Shown one piece after another: positions 15,408 through 23,041 of a stretch of DNA of 27,653 nt. The notes below the pieces were generated by a model, which saw only the letters and a program-made list of their open reading frames with translations, searched no databases and was not told the DNA's origin. The position numbers and the translations under genes are program-made. Source of the DNA: an uncultured Lachnospiraceae bacterium (GTDB lineage: Bacteria; Bacillota; Clostridia; Lachnospirales; Lachnospiraceae). How positions within the stretch are numbered: the stretch's first letter is position 1; each line of letters begins with the position of its first letter. Where the stretch lies: positions 1 through 27,653 of the forward strand of contig CATZPU010000001.1 of NCBI GenBank assembly GCA_958422845.1, read 5' to 3'.

Positions 15408-16418
15408 TTATTTAATCAAAGACAGATCAGGCGTAAAGTCATAGAACGTTTCGTAGAAGTTTGTTACCTCTGCCTCAAAGGTCTCCGGCGCATATTCCTG
15501 CGGATGGAGCATGGAAGCTGCCCACAGGGAGCCGAGCACGCAACCTGTGACAGGGGAATCCCATGCTTCAAAAGCGTTCGGGAACTGGTATACCGCACCG
15601 TTTGCCACAGCGTTTACGGAGGAAAGATTTTCATCATTAAGGACGTCCTCGGCGGTATACTCTGCTTCCGCTGCGATCAGGATGACGTCGGGATTCCATG
15701 CGAGAAGCTGTTCGTAAGAAATATCTGTCCAGGAAGCGTCTGTGATCTCGGCTGCGGCATTCGTTCCGCCTGCATTTTCGATCAGGCTGTTCTGGTACAT
15801 GCTGCTTCCTGCCACAGTGAGTACGGAGCCTGTTCCGGCAAGATAGACGGACGGCTTTTCCACCTCTGCAAGAGCGCTGTTAAGCTCCTCTTTTTTCTCC
15901 ACATAATATGCCTCAAGCAGATCGGCTTTCTCCTGCGTGTTCGTTGCCGCGCCGAGGAGAAGCAGCGATTCCGCAAGCTTTTCATCATCTTCCGGATTGA
16001 CAGCGATAACAGTAAGACCAAGCTCTTCCATGGCAGGAATGCTGTCCTTTAATTTGGCAGGGATGATCACGAGGTCAGGATCGAGTGCAGCGCAGCCTTC
16101 AAGGTCAAATTCTTTTGCCGTACCGACGCTTGGCAGATCTAAAAGCTGCGGTGCGGCAAGAGAGTAGATCGGGCGTGTGTCTGCCTTTGCTTCGATGCCG
16201 ACGAGCTGATCCTCAAGTCCGAGTGCGACGAGGAGGCTTGTGGAAATATAGTATCCGCTGACGAGTGACTGCGGCTCGCTTTCAATCGTCACCTCACGTC
16301 CAAGCTGGTCTGTGACAGTAAATGGGTACGTTACTTCTTCTGCTGAAACAGCGATCGGGCAAAGAGCCAGTGATGCGGCAAGCGTTCCGGCAGTAATGGT
16401 TGAAAATAATCTGTTCAT
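15408..16418 (-). CDS. Substrate-binding protein of the FecBCD-type importer
   Basis: This 336-residue exported protein has a signal peptide with a likely cut after AVSA (residues 23-26) and then TYPFTVTDQLGREVTI, the usual start of the FecB/BtuF periplasmic-binding family (PF01497). Later landmarks are LDPDLVIIPAK, LLLLGAATNTQEKA and WNPDVILIAAEAEY. The only cysteine in the signal region (LALC) has Leu at -1, a poor lipobox, so lipid anchoring is doubtful; for a Gram-positive importer this is unusual. It is the first gene of the transporter operon, with GAGGAG upstream and a divergent promoter region carrying a ModE-like box. The ligand is probably molybdate or tungstate by context; a metal chelate is the alternative. 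Confidence 0.88.
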   Translation of the reverse strand: MNRLFSTITAGTLAASLALCPIAVSAEEVTYPFTVTDQLGREVTIESEPQSLVSGYYISTSLLVALGLEDQLVGIEAKADTRPIYSLAAPQLLDLPSVGTAKEFDLEGCAALDPDLVIIPAKLKDSIPAMEELGLTVIAVNPEDDEKLAESLLLLGAATNTQEKADLLEAYYVEKKEELNSALAEVEKPSVYLAGTGSVLTVAGSSMYQNSLIENAGGTNAAAEITDASWTDISYEQLLAWNPDVILIAAEAEYTAEDVLNDENLSSVNAVANGAVYQFPNAFEAWDSPVTGCVLGSLWAASMLHPQEYAPETFEAEVTNFYETFYDFTPDLSLIK

Positions 16419-16441
16419 GTTCTGCTCCTCTCTTTACTGCG

Positions 16442-16461
16442 GCAGACGTCTGGCAGTCTGC
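16442..16461 (-). other. Hairpin in the 5' leader of the transporter operon
   Basis: GCAGAC (16442-16447) and GTCTGC (16456-16461) can form a 6-bp stem with an 8-nt loop in the mRNA leader, and the core CAGACGTCTG (16443-16452) is itself a 10-bp palindrome. It lies between the predicted start point and the ribosome binding site. It could be an RNA structure or a second protein-binding site. Confidence 0.35.
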
Positions 16462-16473
16462 TTTTGCAGATAA

Positions 16474-16497
16474 CGTTATATTTTTGAAACTATAATG
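16474..16497. promoter_or_regulatory. ModE-like operator
   Basis: A 24-nt imperfect inverted repeat starts with CGTTATAT and ends with TATAATG. The E. coli modA ModE site has the same 24-nt length, an identical left half (CGTTATAT) and a similar right half (CATAACG). It lies 4 nt downstream of the minus-strand -10 element, covering the predicted transcription start of the transporter operon, the usual place for repression. It is also about 18 nt upstream of the divergent -35, a position from which it could affect the hydroxylase genes. Confidence 0.65.
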
Positions 16498-16500
16498 CTT

Positions 16501-16529
16501 ATTATAGCAGACAGTTGGACTTTTTGCAA
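16501..16529 (-). promoter_or_regulatory. Promoter of the transporter operon
   Basis: Minus-strand TTGCAA (16524-16529) and perfect TATAAT (16501-16506) are separated by 17 nt. The start point is predicted near 16494, within the ModE-like box. Confidence 0.75.
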
Positions 16530-16543
16530 TCTTTTGATATACT
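16515..16543 (+). promoter_or_regulatory. Divergent promoter of the molybdenum hydroxylase genes
   Basis: TTGGAC (16515-16520) and TATACT (16538-16543) have a 17-nt spacer. The element is interleaved with the minus-strand promoter, so polymerases at the two promoters would compete. The start point is expected near 16550. Confidence 0.7.
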
Positions 16544-16605
16544 GAAAATAGGAAAGGTGATACACCTGTACCACAATGCAGTACACAGGATCAGGGAGGA
16601 AAAGT

Positions 16606-17448
16606 ATGTTTACCTGTAAAGAATACAGAAAAGCAGCGACGCTGGAAGAAGCGTGGCAGATGAATCAGAAGCGCAGCAATCTGCTGATCGGCGGGATGCT
16701 GTGGGTAAAGATGGGACAGAGGAACGCAGGCACAGTCATCGACCTGTCAGAGCTTGGTCTCGATCAGATAGAGGAGACTACGGAGGAATTTCGGATCGGC
16801 TGTATGACGACGCTACGTCAGCTTGAAGAGCACGAGGGGCTGAATGCGTACACAAACGGCGCGATCCGCGAATCTGTGCGTCATATTGTGGGCGTTCAGT
16901 TCAGAAATTCGGCAACGGTAGGAGGAAGCATTTTCGGACGTTTTGGATTTTCAGACGTACTGACCATGATGCTTGCAATGGACAGTTATGTGGAGCTTTA
17001 TAAGGGCGGCATTCTTCCGATGAGTGAGTTTGTAGATCTCAAAAGAGACAGGGATATTCTCGTGCGGGTTATTATAAAGAAAAAAGAAGGAAGATTTGCA
17101 TATCAGTCGATGCGCAATGCAAAGACAGATTTTCCGGTGCTTGCTGTTGCGGCAGCCCATATGGACGGAAAACTTTATCTGAGTATAGGAGCAAGACCGA
17201 TGCGGGCAGTACGTTTGGACATCGATGCGCAGAGTCCTGTATGGGGCAAAGCGACAAAGGCATCCGGTCAGGATATTGAGGATGCGGCAATGGGAGCAGA
17301 TTCTGTGCGGATTTCACCGGAGGACGCGAAGCGGATCGGCGAATATGCGGCTGCGAACGTAACCGTCGGCAGCAATCTGCGCGGAAGCGCTTCATACCGC
17401 AGGGAACTGATAAAAACGCTTGTAAAGCGCGCCTGCCTTTCCTTGTAG
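16606..17448 (+). CDS. FAD-binding subunit of a molybdenum hydroxylase (xanthine dehydrogenase/CO dehydrogenase M family)
   Basis: This 280-residue flavoprotein subunit passes electrons from the iron-sulfur subunit to FAD. The first FAD-binding loop is NLLIGGMLWVKM (a variant of the common AGGTDL type) and the second is RNSATVGGSIFGRFGFSDV, the usual ATVGGN-type pyrophosphate loop. The C-terminal CODH-flavoprotein domain (residues about 170-275, ending YRRELIKTLVKRA) is complete. The ATG at 16606 has GGGAGG upstream and is preferred to the ATG at 16576. It is the first gene of the divergent operon; 101 nt with a GC-rich hairpin separates it from the [2Fe-2S] subunit. Confidence 0.92.
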   Translation: MFTCKEYRKAATLEEAWQMNQKRSNLLIGGMLWVKMGQRNAGTVIDLSELGLDQIEETTEEFRIGCMTTLRQLEEHEGLNAYTNGAIRESVRHIVGVQFRNSATVGGSIFGRFGFSDVLTMMLAMDSYVELYKGGILPMSEFVDLKRDRDILVRVIIKKKEGRFAYQSMRNAKTDFPVLAVAAAHMDGKLYLSIGARPMRAVRLDIDAQSPVWGKATKASGQDIEDAAMGADSVRISPEDAKRIGEYAAANVTVGSNLRGSASYRRELIKTLVKRACLSL

Positions 17449-17469
17449 AGAAAGGTTCGGTGTACATAG

Positions 17470-17489
17470 CGCGCTGAAGCTTCGGCGCG
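17470..17489 (+). other. GC-rich intercistronic hairpin
   Basis: CGCGCTGAAG (17470-17479) pairs with CTTCGGCGCG (17480-17489) with one G-U pair, forming a compact hairpin between the FAD and [2Fe-2S] subunit genes. No T tract follows, so it is not a normal terminator. An mRNA processing or stability element is possible. Confidence 0.4.
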
Positions 17490-17549
17490 GTTTACAGAAT
17501 AGATATGAAAGTTTAAAGATATCTGGGAGAAAAGATACAGGAGGAAATT

Positions 17550-18017
17550 ATGCTTCTTTCACTTACATTAAACGGAAAAAAAATACAGGCAGATATTGCG
17601 CCTGATACGCTTCTGATCGATTTTGTCAGGGCGCAGGGCTGTCTCAGCGTAAAGAGAGGCTGTGAGACATCGAACTGCGGACTTTGCACCGTATTTCTCG
17701 ATGAAAAGCCGGTGCTTTCCTGCTCTTTACTGGCGGCGCGCGCTGACGGACATAGCGTGACGACGCTGGAAGGACTGCAGGAGGAGGCGAGAGAGTTTGG
17801 AGAGTTTATTGCGGATCAGGGCGCAGAGCAGTGCGGCTTCTGCAATCCGGGATTTGTGATGAATGCGCTTGCTCTTTTCAGGGAAAATCCGGACCCGAAT
17901 GAGGAGGAGATCAAAGAGTACCTTGCAGGAAATCTCTGCCGCTGCTCAGGATATGAGGGACAGCTTCGCGGAATACAGAACTTTCTTGCATGGAAAAAGA
18001 AAGGGGGAGCGTCATGA
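17550..18017 (+). CDS. [2Fe-2S] subunit of the molybdenum hydroxylase
   Basis: This 155-residue cytoplasmic electron-transfer subunit holds two clusters. The plant-ferredoxin-type cluster is bound by C38, C43, C46 and C58 (RGCETSNCGLC). The second, helical-domain cluster is bound by C95, C98, C130 and C132 (QCGFCNPGF and LCRCSGYEG). All eight ligands are present and length is normal for the family (CoxS/XdhC/NdhS type). The start follows AGGAGG at the ideal distance. The stop overlaps the ATG of the large subunit (ATGA), indicating coupled translation of the two. Confidence 0.96.
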   Translation: MLLSLTLNGKKIQADIAPDTLLIDFVRAQGCLSVKRGCETSNCGLCTVFLDEKPVLSCSLLAARADGHSVTTLEGLQEEAREFGEFIADQGAEQCGFCNPGFVMNALALFRENPDPNEEEIKEYLAGNLCRCSGYEGQLRGIQNFLAWKKKGGAS

Positions 18018-20317
18018 GAACAGTAAATCAGCCGATCCGCAAAAAAGATGCGATGCAGCTTTTGACAGGACAGCCGGTATACGTAAACGATCTTGCGCCG
18101 GAGGGCTGTCTGATCGTAAAGCTTCTGCGTTCTCCGCATCCGAATGCGATGATCGAGGAGATCAATACGGAGGCTGCAAAGAAGGTGCCGGGAATCGAGG
18201 CGGTATTTACGTGGGAAGATGTGCCGCAGGAGGGACCGCGTTTTACACTGGCAGGGCAGACGTATCCGGAACCGAGTCCGCAGGACCGTCTCGTGCTTGA
18301 CCGTCATGTCAGATTTATCGGAGATCCGGTGGCGATCGTGGCAGGTAAGGATGAGAAATGCGTAGACCGCGCGCTGCGGATGATCAAGGTAAAATATCAG
18401 GTGCTCGATGCAGTGCTTGATTTCAGAACTGCGCTTGATAATCCGGTACTGGTTCATCCGGAAGAAACCTGGGAATCTCTCTTTCCGGTGGGTGCAGATA
18501 ATAAGCGAAACCTCTGCGCGCATGAGGAAAGCAGCGACGGAGATGTAGAGGCGGTACTGGCAGACTGTGATGTGGTGCTTGAGCGAACGTACCACACGAA
18601 GGCAAATCAGCAGACAATGATGGAGACGTTCCGCACTTTCTGTACGATCGACACGTACGGGAGACTGCATATTGTAAGCTCTACGCAGATCGTTTTTCAC
18701 TGCCGCCGTATCGTGGCAAAGGCGCTCGGTATCCCGAAGTCGATGGTGCGTGTGGAAAAGACGCGTATCGGCGGCGGTTTCGGTGCAAAACAGACTGCCG
18801 TGATCGAAATCTATCCGGCGTTTGTGACATGGAAGACGAAAAAACCGTGTAAACTGGTCTATACCCGAAAAGAAACGCAGACGGCGTCCTCTCCGCGTCA
18901 TGAGATGGAGCTGCGCGTGCGTCTTGGAGCCATGAAAGACGGACATATCCGTGCGATTGACATGTATACACTTTCAAATACAGGCGCATATGGGGAACAC
19001 GGTCCGACAACGGTGGGGCTTACCGGACATAAGGCTATTCCGATGTACGGAAAGACAGAGGCGTACCGCTTTTCTTGCGATGTAGTATACACGAATGAGA
19101 TGTCGGCAGGCGCATACCGCGGATATGGCGCAACACAGGGATTATTTGCGGTAGAAACGACGGTCAATGAGCTTGCAGAGATCATTCATATGGACCCGAT
19201 CGCTTTGCGGGAAAAGAATATCGTGCGTGAAGGCGACGTAATGCCGGCGTATTTTGGCGAGGTAAATACAAGCTGCGCGCTTGACCGCTGTATCGCGCGC
19301 GTGCGGGAAATGATAGGCTGGGACGAGAAGTATCCGTGCCGCGACATGGGAAATGGAAAAGTACGCGGCGTCGGTATCGGACTGGCATTGCAGGGCTCCG
19401 GTATTTCAGGAGTAGACGTCGGATCGGCTGCGCTCAAAGTCGACGACGAAGGATATTATACGCTTCGGATCGGCGCGGCGGATATGGGAACGGGCTGCGA
19501 TACGATCCTTGCGCAGATCGCTGCGGAGGTTCTGGAGTGCGGAATTGACGATATAGCGGTATTCGGAGCAGATACGGACGCTTCACCGTATGATTCCGGT
19601 TCTTATGCGTCCAGTACGACGTATGTGACGGGAAAAGCAGTCGAACGGGCGGCGCTTGAGCTGAGAGAGAAGATCTGTACGCTCGGAGCGAAAATACTCG
19701 GCTGTGACCGTGAAGCAGTGATTTTTGACGGCGAGTACGTGATCTGTGAAGAAAGTGGAAAAAGAGTCAGCCGCAGGGAGATCACAGAAGCTGCCCAGTG
19801 CGGAAATACGCTTGCACTGGAAGCCGTATGCTCCCATTCTTCCCCGACATCTCCGCCTCCGTTCATGGCAGGCGCGGCAGAAGTGGAGGTCGACCTTGAG
19901 ACAGGCGCGGCGGAGGTGATCCAGTTCGCCGCGGCAGTAGACTGCGGTACTCCGGTCAACCCGAATCTTGCCAGAGTGCAGGCAGAGGGCGGTATTTTGC
20001 AGGGAATTGGCATGACGCTTATGGAGGATATTACATACAAGAACGGCCGTATGCTTGAAAATTCTCTGATGCAGTACAAGATTCCGACGCGTCAGGATAT
20101 CGGACATATCCGTGTGGAATTTGAGAGCAGCTACGAGGAGCAGGGGCCGTTCGGTGCAAAATCTATCGGAGAGGTCGTAATAAATACGCCGCTTCCGGCG
20201 GTCACGGCAGCGATCCGAAACGCGACAGGACTTTGGTTTAGAGAACTGCCGATCACGCCGGAGAAGATATTGATGGGACGGCTGGAACAGCAGTCCGCAT
20301 CAGAGCAGCAGAAATAA
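18014..20317 (+). CDS. Molybdopterin-binding catalytic subunit of a xanthine dehydrogenase/aldehyde oxidase-family hydroxylase
   Basis: This 767-residue large subunit has an N-terminal aldehyde-oxidase a/b hammerhead domain (from IRKKDAMQLLTGQPVYVNDL). Cofactor-binding loops follow: GGGFGAKQ (residues 253-260), AGAYRGYGATQG, QGSGISGVDVGSAAL and GAKSIGEV, the last containing the expected catalytic glutamate E720. By eye, the glutamate that follows GGK in mammalian xanthine dehydrogenase is a glutamine here and its partner arginine is not evident, so a purine substrate cannot be assumed. The start at 18014 overlaps the previous stop. Such enzymes hydroxylate purines, N-heterocycles or aldehydes using water. 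Which substrate, and whether selenium is involved, is not visible. No XdhC/YqeB-type accessory gene is in the window. Confidence 0.93.
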   Translation: MRTVNQPIRKKDAMQLLTGQPVYVNDLAPEGCLIVKLLRSPHPNAMIEEINTEAAKKVPGIEAVFTWEDVPQEGPRFTLAGQTYPEPSPQDRLVLDRHVRFIGDPVAIVAGKDEKCVDRALRMIKVKYQVLDAVLDFRTALDNPVLVHPEETWESLFPVGADNKRNLCAHEESSDGDVEAVLADCDVVLERTYHTKANQQTMMETFRTFCTIDTYGRLHIVSSTQIVFHCRRIVAKALGIPKSMVRVEKTRIGGGFGAKQTAVIEIYPAFVTWKTKKPCKLVYTRKETQTASSPRHEMELRVRLGAMKDGHIRAIDMYTLSNTGAYGEHGPTTVGLTGHKAIPMYGKTEAYRFSCDVVYTNEMSAGAYRGYGATQGLFAVETTVNELAEIIHMDPIALREKNIVREGDVMPAYFGEVNTSCALDRCIARVREMIGWDEKYPCRDMGNGKVRGVGIGLALQGSGISGVDVGSAALKVDDEGYYTLRIGAADMGTGCDTILAQIAAEVLECGIDDIAVFGADTDASPYDSGSYASSTTYVTGKAVERAALELREKICTLGAKILGCDREAVIFDGEYVICEESGKRVSRREITEAAQCGNTLALEAVCSHSSPTSPPPFMAGAAEVEVDLETGAAEVIQFAAAVDCGTPVNPNLARVQAEGGILQGIGMTLMEDITYKNGRMLENSLMQYKIPTRQDIGHIRVEFESSYEEQGPFGAKSIGEVVINTPLPAVTAAIRNATGLWFRELPITPEKILMGRLEQQSASEQQK

Positions 20318-20387
20318 AAGGCGTATAGATAGAGGCGTGCGCCTTAGAAAAAGATGATGAATGAAGAGGAATAACGGAGGAAACGAT

Positions 20388-20843
20388 ATGTTAGAAGTCG
20401 GAACGAAAGCGCCGGAGTTTACACTGCCGGATCAGAACGGAGAAATGCATACATTAAGCGATTACAGAGGAAAAAAGGTACTCCTGTATTTTTATCCGAA
20501 GGACAATACGCCGGGCTGTACCAAGCAGGCGTGCGGCTACTCAGAGAGACTGCCGCAGTTTCAGGAAAAGGGGGCTGTGATCCTTGGCGTCAGCAAAGAT
20601 TCCGTAGCTTCTCATAAGAGGTTTGAAGAGAAACAGAATCTAACAATTACGCTTCTGTCTGATACGGAGCGTACAGTGATCGAAGCGTATGACGTCTGGA
20701 AGGAAAAGAAGAACTATGGGAAGGTTTCCATGGGCGTAGTCAGAACGACGTATCTGATCGACGAGGAAGGAATCATTGTCAGAGCAAATGATAAAGTAAA
20801 GGCAGCCGACGATCCGGAAAAGATGCTTGGTGAGCTGTCATGA
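20388..20843 (+). CDS. bcp: Thioredoxin-dependent peroxiredoxin (BCP/PrxQ)
   Basis: This 151-residue thiol peroxidase reduces hydrogen peroxide and organic hydroperoxides with electrons from thioredoxin. The motif YFYPKDNTPGCTKQAC places the peroxidatic cysteine at C44 and the resolving cysteine at C49, the PrxQ type with an intramolecular disulfide. The start follows GGAGG at 20388; the frame is open slightly upstream but without a site. It overlaps yaaA by ATGA, giving a two-gene peroxide-response unit. The 70-nt gap after the hydroxylase shows no clear terminator, so co-transcription with the oxygen-sensitive hydroxylase genes is possible. Confidence 0.95.
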   Translation: MLEVGTKAPEFTLPDQNGEMHTLSDYRGKKVLLYFYPKDNTPGCTKQACGYSERLPQFQEKGAVILGVSKDSVASHKRFEEKQNLTITLLSDTERTVIEAYDVWKEKKNYGKVSMGVVRTTYLIDEEGIIVRANDKVKAADDPEKMLGELS

Positions 20844-21586
20844 AAATCATACTTTCTCCGGCAAAGAAGATGAATACAGATACGGACAGCCTGCCGATCG
20901 GCGGGCTGCCCGCCTTTTTGGAAAAAACAGAAACGATCCTGCGATGGCTGAAAAACCGGACGGATCAGGAGCTGCAAACACTCTGGAAATGCAACGACAA
21001 GATCGCGGCAGAAAATCTTGAACGGCTGAGACATATGGATCTGGAACATAATCTGACTCCGGCGATCCTCTCTTACGAGGGGATCGCTTATCAGTATATG
21101 GCGCCGGCCGTGTTTGAAACGGAGCAGCTTGCGTATATTCAGAAGCATCTGCGGATTCTGTCTGCTTTTTACGGCGTCCTAAATCCTATGGACGGAGTTA
21201 CGCCGTACCGTCTGGAAATGCAGGCAAAAGCCACTATCGCAGATACAAAGAACCTGTATGAATTCTGGGGGCGCAGTCTGTACGATGCAGTTCGTGATGA
21301 GAGCGGCATCATCGTAAATCTTGCGTCAAAAGAATATGCAAAGTGCATCGAGAAATATCTGACAGAGGACGACCTCTTTTTAAACATAACATTTTGTGAA
21401 GAAGTTCGCGGCAAACTCGTCACAAAAGGAACGTACGCCAAGATGACGCGCGGTGAGATGGTGCGCTATATGGCGGAGAATCGCATAGAGCAGCCGGAGG
21501 AGATACGGAAATTTGACCGTCTGGGCTATCGGTTCAGGGAGGATCTGTCCGGAGAGACGGAGTATGTGTTTGAGCGGGTGGAGTGA
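20840..21586 (+). CDS. yaaA: Peroxide stress protein YaaA
   Basis: This 248-residue protein of the YaaA/DUF328 family begins MKIILSPAKKMN, containing the SPAKKM family hallmark. Later conserved stretches are AFYGVLNPMDGVTPYRLEM, NLYEFWG and IVNLASKEYAK. In E. coli YaaA limits free iron and DNA damage during hydrogen peroxide stress and binds DNA. The coupling to bcp (ATGA overlap) agrees with that role. Length is typical and there is no sign of damage. Confidence 0.96.
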   Translation: MKIILSPAKKMNTDTDSLPIGGLPAFLEKTETILRWLKNRTDQELQTLWKCNDKIAAENLERLRHMDLEHNLTPAILSYEGIAYQYMAPAVFETEQLAYIQKHLRILSAFYGVLNPMDGVTPYRLEMQAKATIADTKNLYEFWGRSLYDAVRDESGIIVNLASKEYAKCIEKYLTEDDLFLNITFCEEVRGKLVTKGTYAKMTRGEMVRYMAENRIEQPEEIRKFDRLGYRFREDLSGETEYVFERVE

Positions 21587-21705
21587 GAAGCTTTTACAGC
21601 AAAAAGAATTTACGGAGGAAAATGATAGAAGTACTTGGATTGCAGAGGGATTGACTGGATATATCGTTTGCACTGAGGACAAAAATCAGAGAGAGGGGCA
21701 GGCAA

Positions 21706-23024
21706 ATGAAAGTTTGGATAGCCGGAATTGTTGCTCTGGCATGTTTTATCATCGTACTATTGATTCGGGCAGCGCTGTGTAAATGGAAAGGCAGAAAACT
21801 TACTTCAAAAAGTGTGTCCGCATCGGCCACAGACCAGGAATATTACTGTAGGCGTCTTGCAAAAATGATCAGCTGCAGAACTGTTTCTGTAAAGGACGCG
21901 TTTGAGCCGGAGGAATTTTATAAGCTGCGGTCAGTATTGCAGGAATTATTTCCACTGGTAACAGAAAAAGCTGAGATACGATATTTTGGCGAGGACTGTT
22001 ACTGCTATAAATTATCCGGAAAAAATACGGAAAGAAATGTAATGCTCATGTCGCATCATGACGTAGCTGCTGTAGAAGGGGAGTGGAAATATCCGCCGTT
22101 TTCCGGCAGCATTGCAGAGGGATGCGTCTGGGGCAGGGGAACGGTCGATACGAAGACGGCGCGCCGCTTGCTTTAAAATGGTTTGAAGAGCAGAAGATTT
22201 CCTTTGAATGGATTCTGGACGAGGGAGGCGCCGTGATCGATGCGCCGATGAGCGGTATCAAGTGTAAATGCGCTATGCTGGCTGTCCATGAAAAAGGACG
22301 TTATACGGTTCGGATCAAAGCGCCAAAGAGCGCAGGGCACGGAAGTCTTTCCGGTCAGAGTAAGACGCCTGCTGTACGAATGGCAGGGCTGATCACCGGA
22401 ATAGAAGAAAAACACCCGTTTTCAAGAAAGCTGCATCAGGAGGTGCTTGCCATGTTCGAGTCGCTTGCGCCGTATATGAATCTGACGATGCGCATTGTTT
22501 TTGCAAATATGTGGTGCTTTGGCGGTCTGCTAAGGAGGCTGATTCCATCATTGAATGCGCAGGCAGGCTCGATGCTTGGAACTACATGCACATTCAAAAA
22601 TCTTCAGACAACGGCAGAGGGAGACTGTACAGCTGAGGTATTTTTCAGATGTGTAAAGCAGGACGATCTGGAGAAAGATCTGGAAACGTTCTATCAGATC
22701 GCCGCAGAATACGGAATCGTAAAAGACGAGGTGACGGAGAATGAATATCACCGCCCTGCCAGTCTGTCAAGCAAAGGTTATCGCTTTATCAGGGACTGTG
22801 TTGAGCAGTATTTTGATTACGCAGCCTGCGCGCCGTTCATTCTTCCGGCAGGGACAGACGCCCGCCATTTCTGCGATTTAAGCGACGCTGTTATTCGCTT
22901 TGCACCGATCGATATAAACGATCAGCAGTACGGTTCCGTACATAATGTAAATGAAAATATCGGAATGGATGCAGTCGTTCGCGCGGTGGGATTTTACAGA
23001 ATGGTACTGGAGAAGCTGAAATAA
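21706..23024 (+). pseudogene. M20 family metallopeptidase (CPS1/PepV-like), broken by internal deletion
   Basis: The start at 21706 follows GAGAGGGG and encodes a membrane anchor (VWIAGIVALACFIIVLLI). The metal site begins normally (MLMSHHDVAAVEGEWKYPPF, then GRGTVDTKT), but after GTVDTKT the frame soon stops at 22176. The next expected sequence, DGAPLALKWFEEQ, begins in another frame at about 22161 and continues intact to the TAA at 23024. The stretch usually found between these two points, which includes the catalytic glutamate pair, is missing; I judge roughly 35-45 residues from family memory. The junction is CGAAGACGGCGCGCCG. Without the catalytic glutamates neither half should be active. 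An assembly deletion is the alternative. Confidence 0.85.
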
Positions 23025-23041
23025 AGAAGGAGAAGGTAAAT

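Noticed and set aside
17816..18946. Antisense open frame of 376 codons opposite the hydroxylase genes
   Set aside because: It overlaps the fully conserved [2Fe-2S] and molybdopterin subunits, has a Cys/Arg/His-rich unnatural composition and no ribosome binding site.
20318..20387. AAGGCG ... CGCCTT inverted repeat after the hydroxylase operon as a terminator
   Set aside because: A short stem with a long interior and no T tract follows.
21622..21654. 10-codon open frame with a strong GGAGGA site before the M20 peptidase gene
   Set aside because: Too short to support as a gene, with no attenuator structure after it; it could be a chance site.
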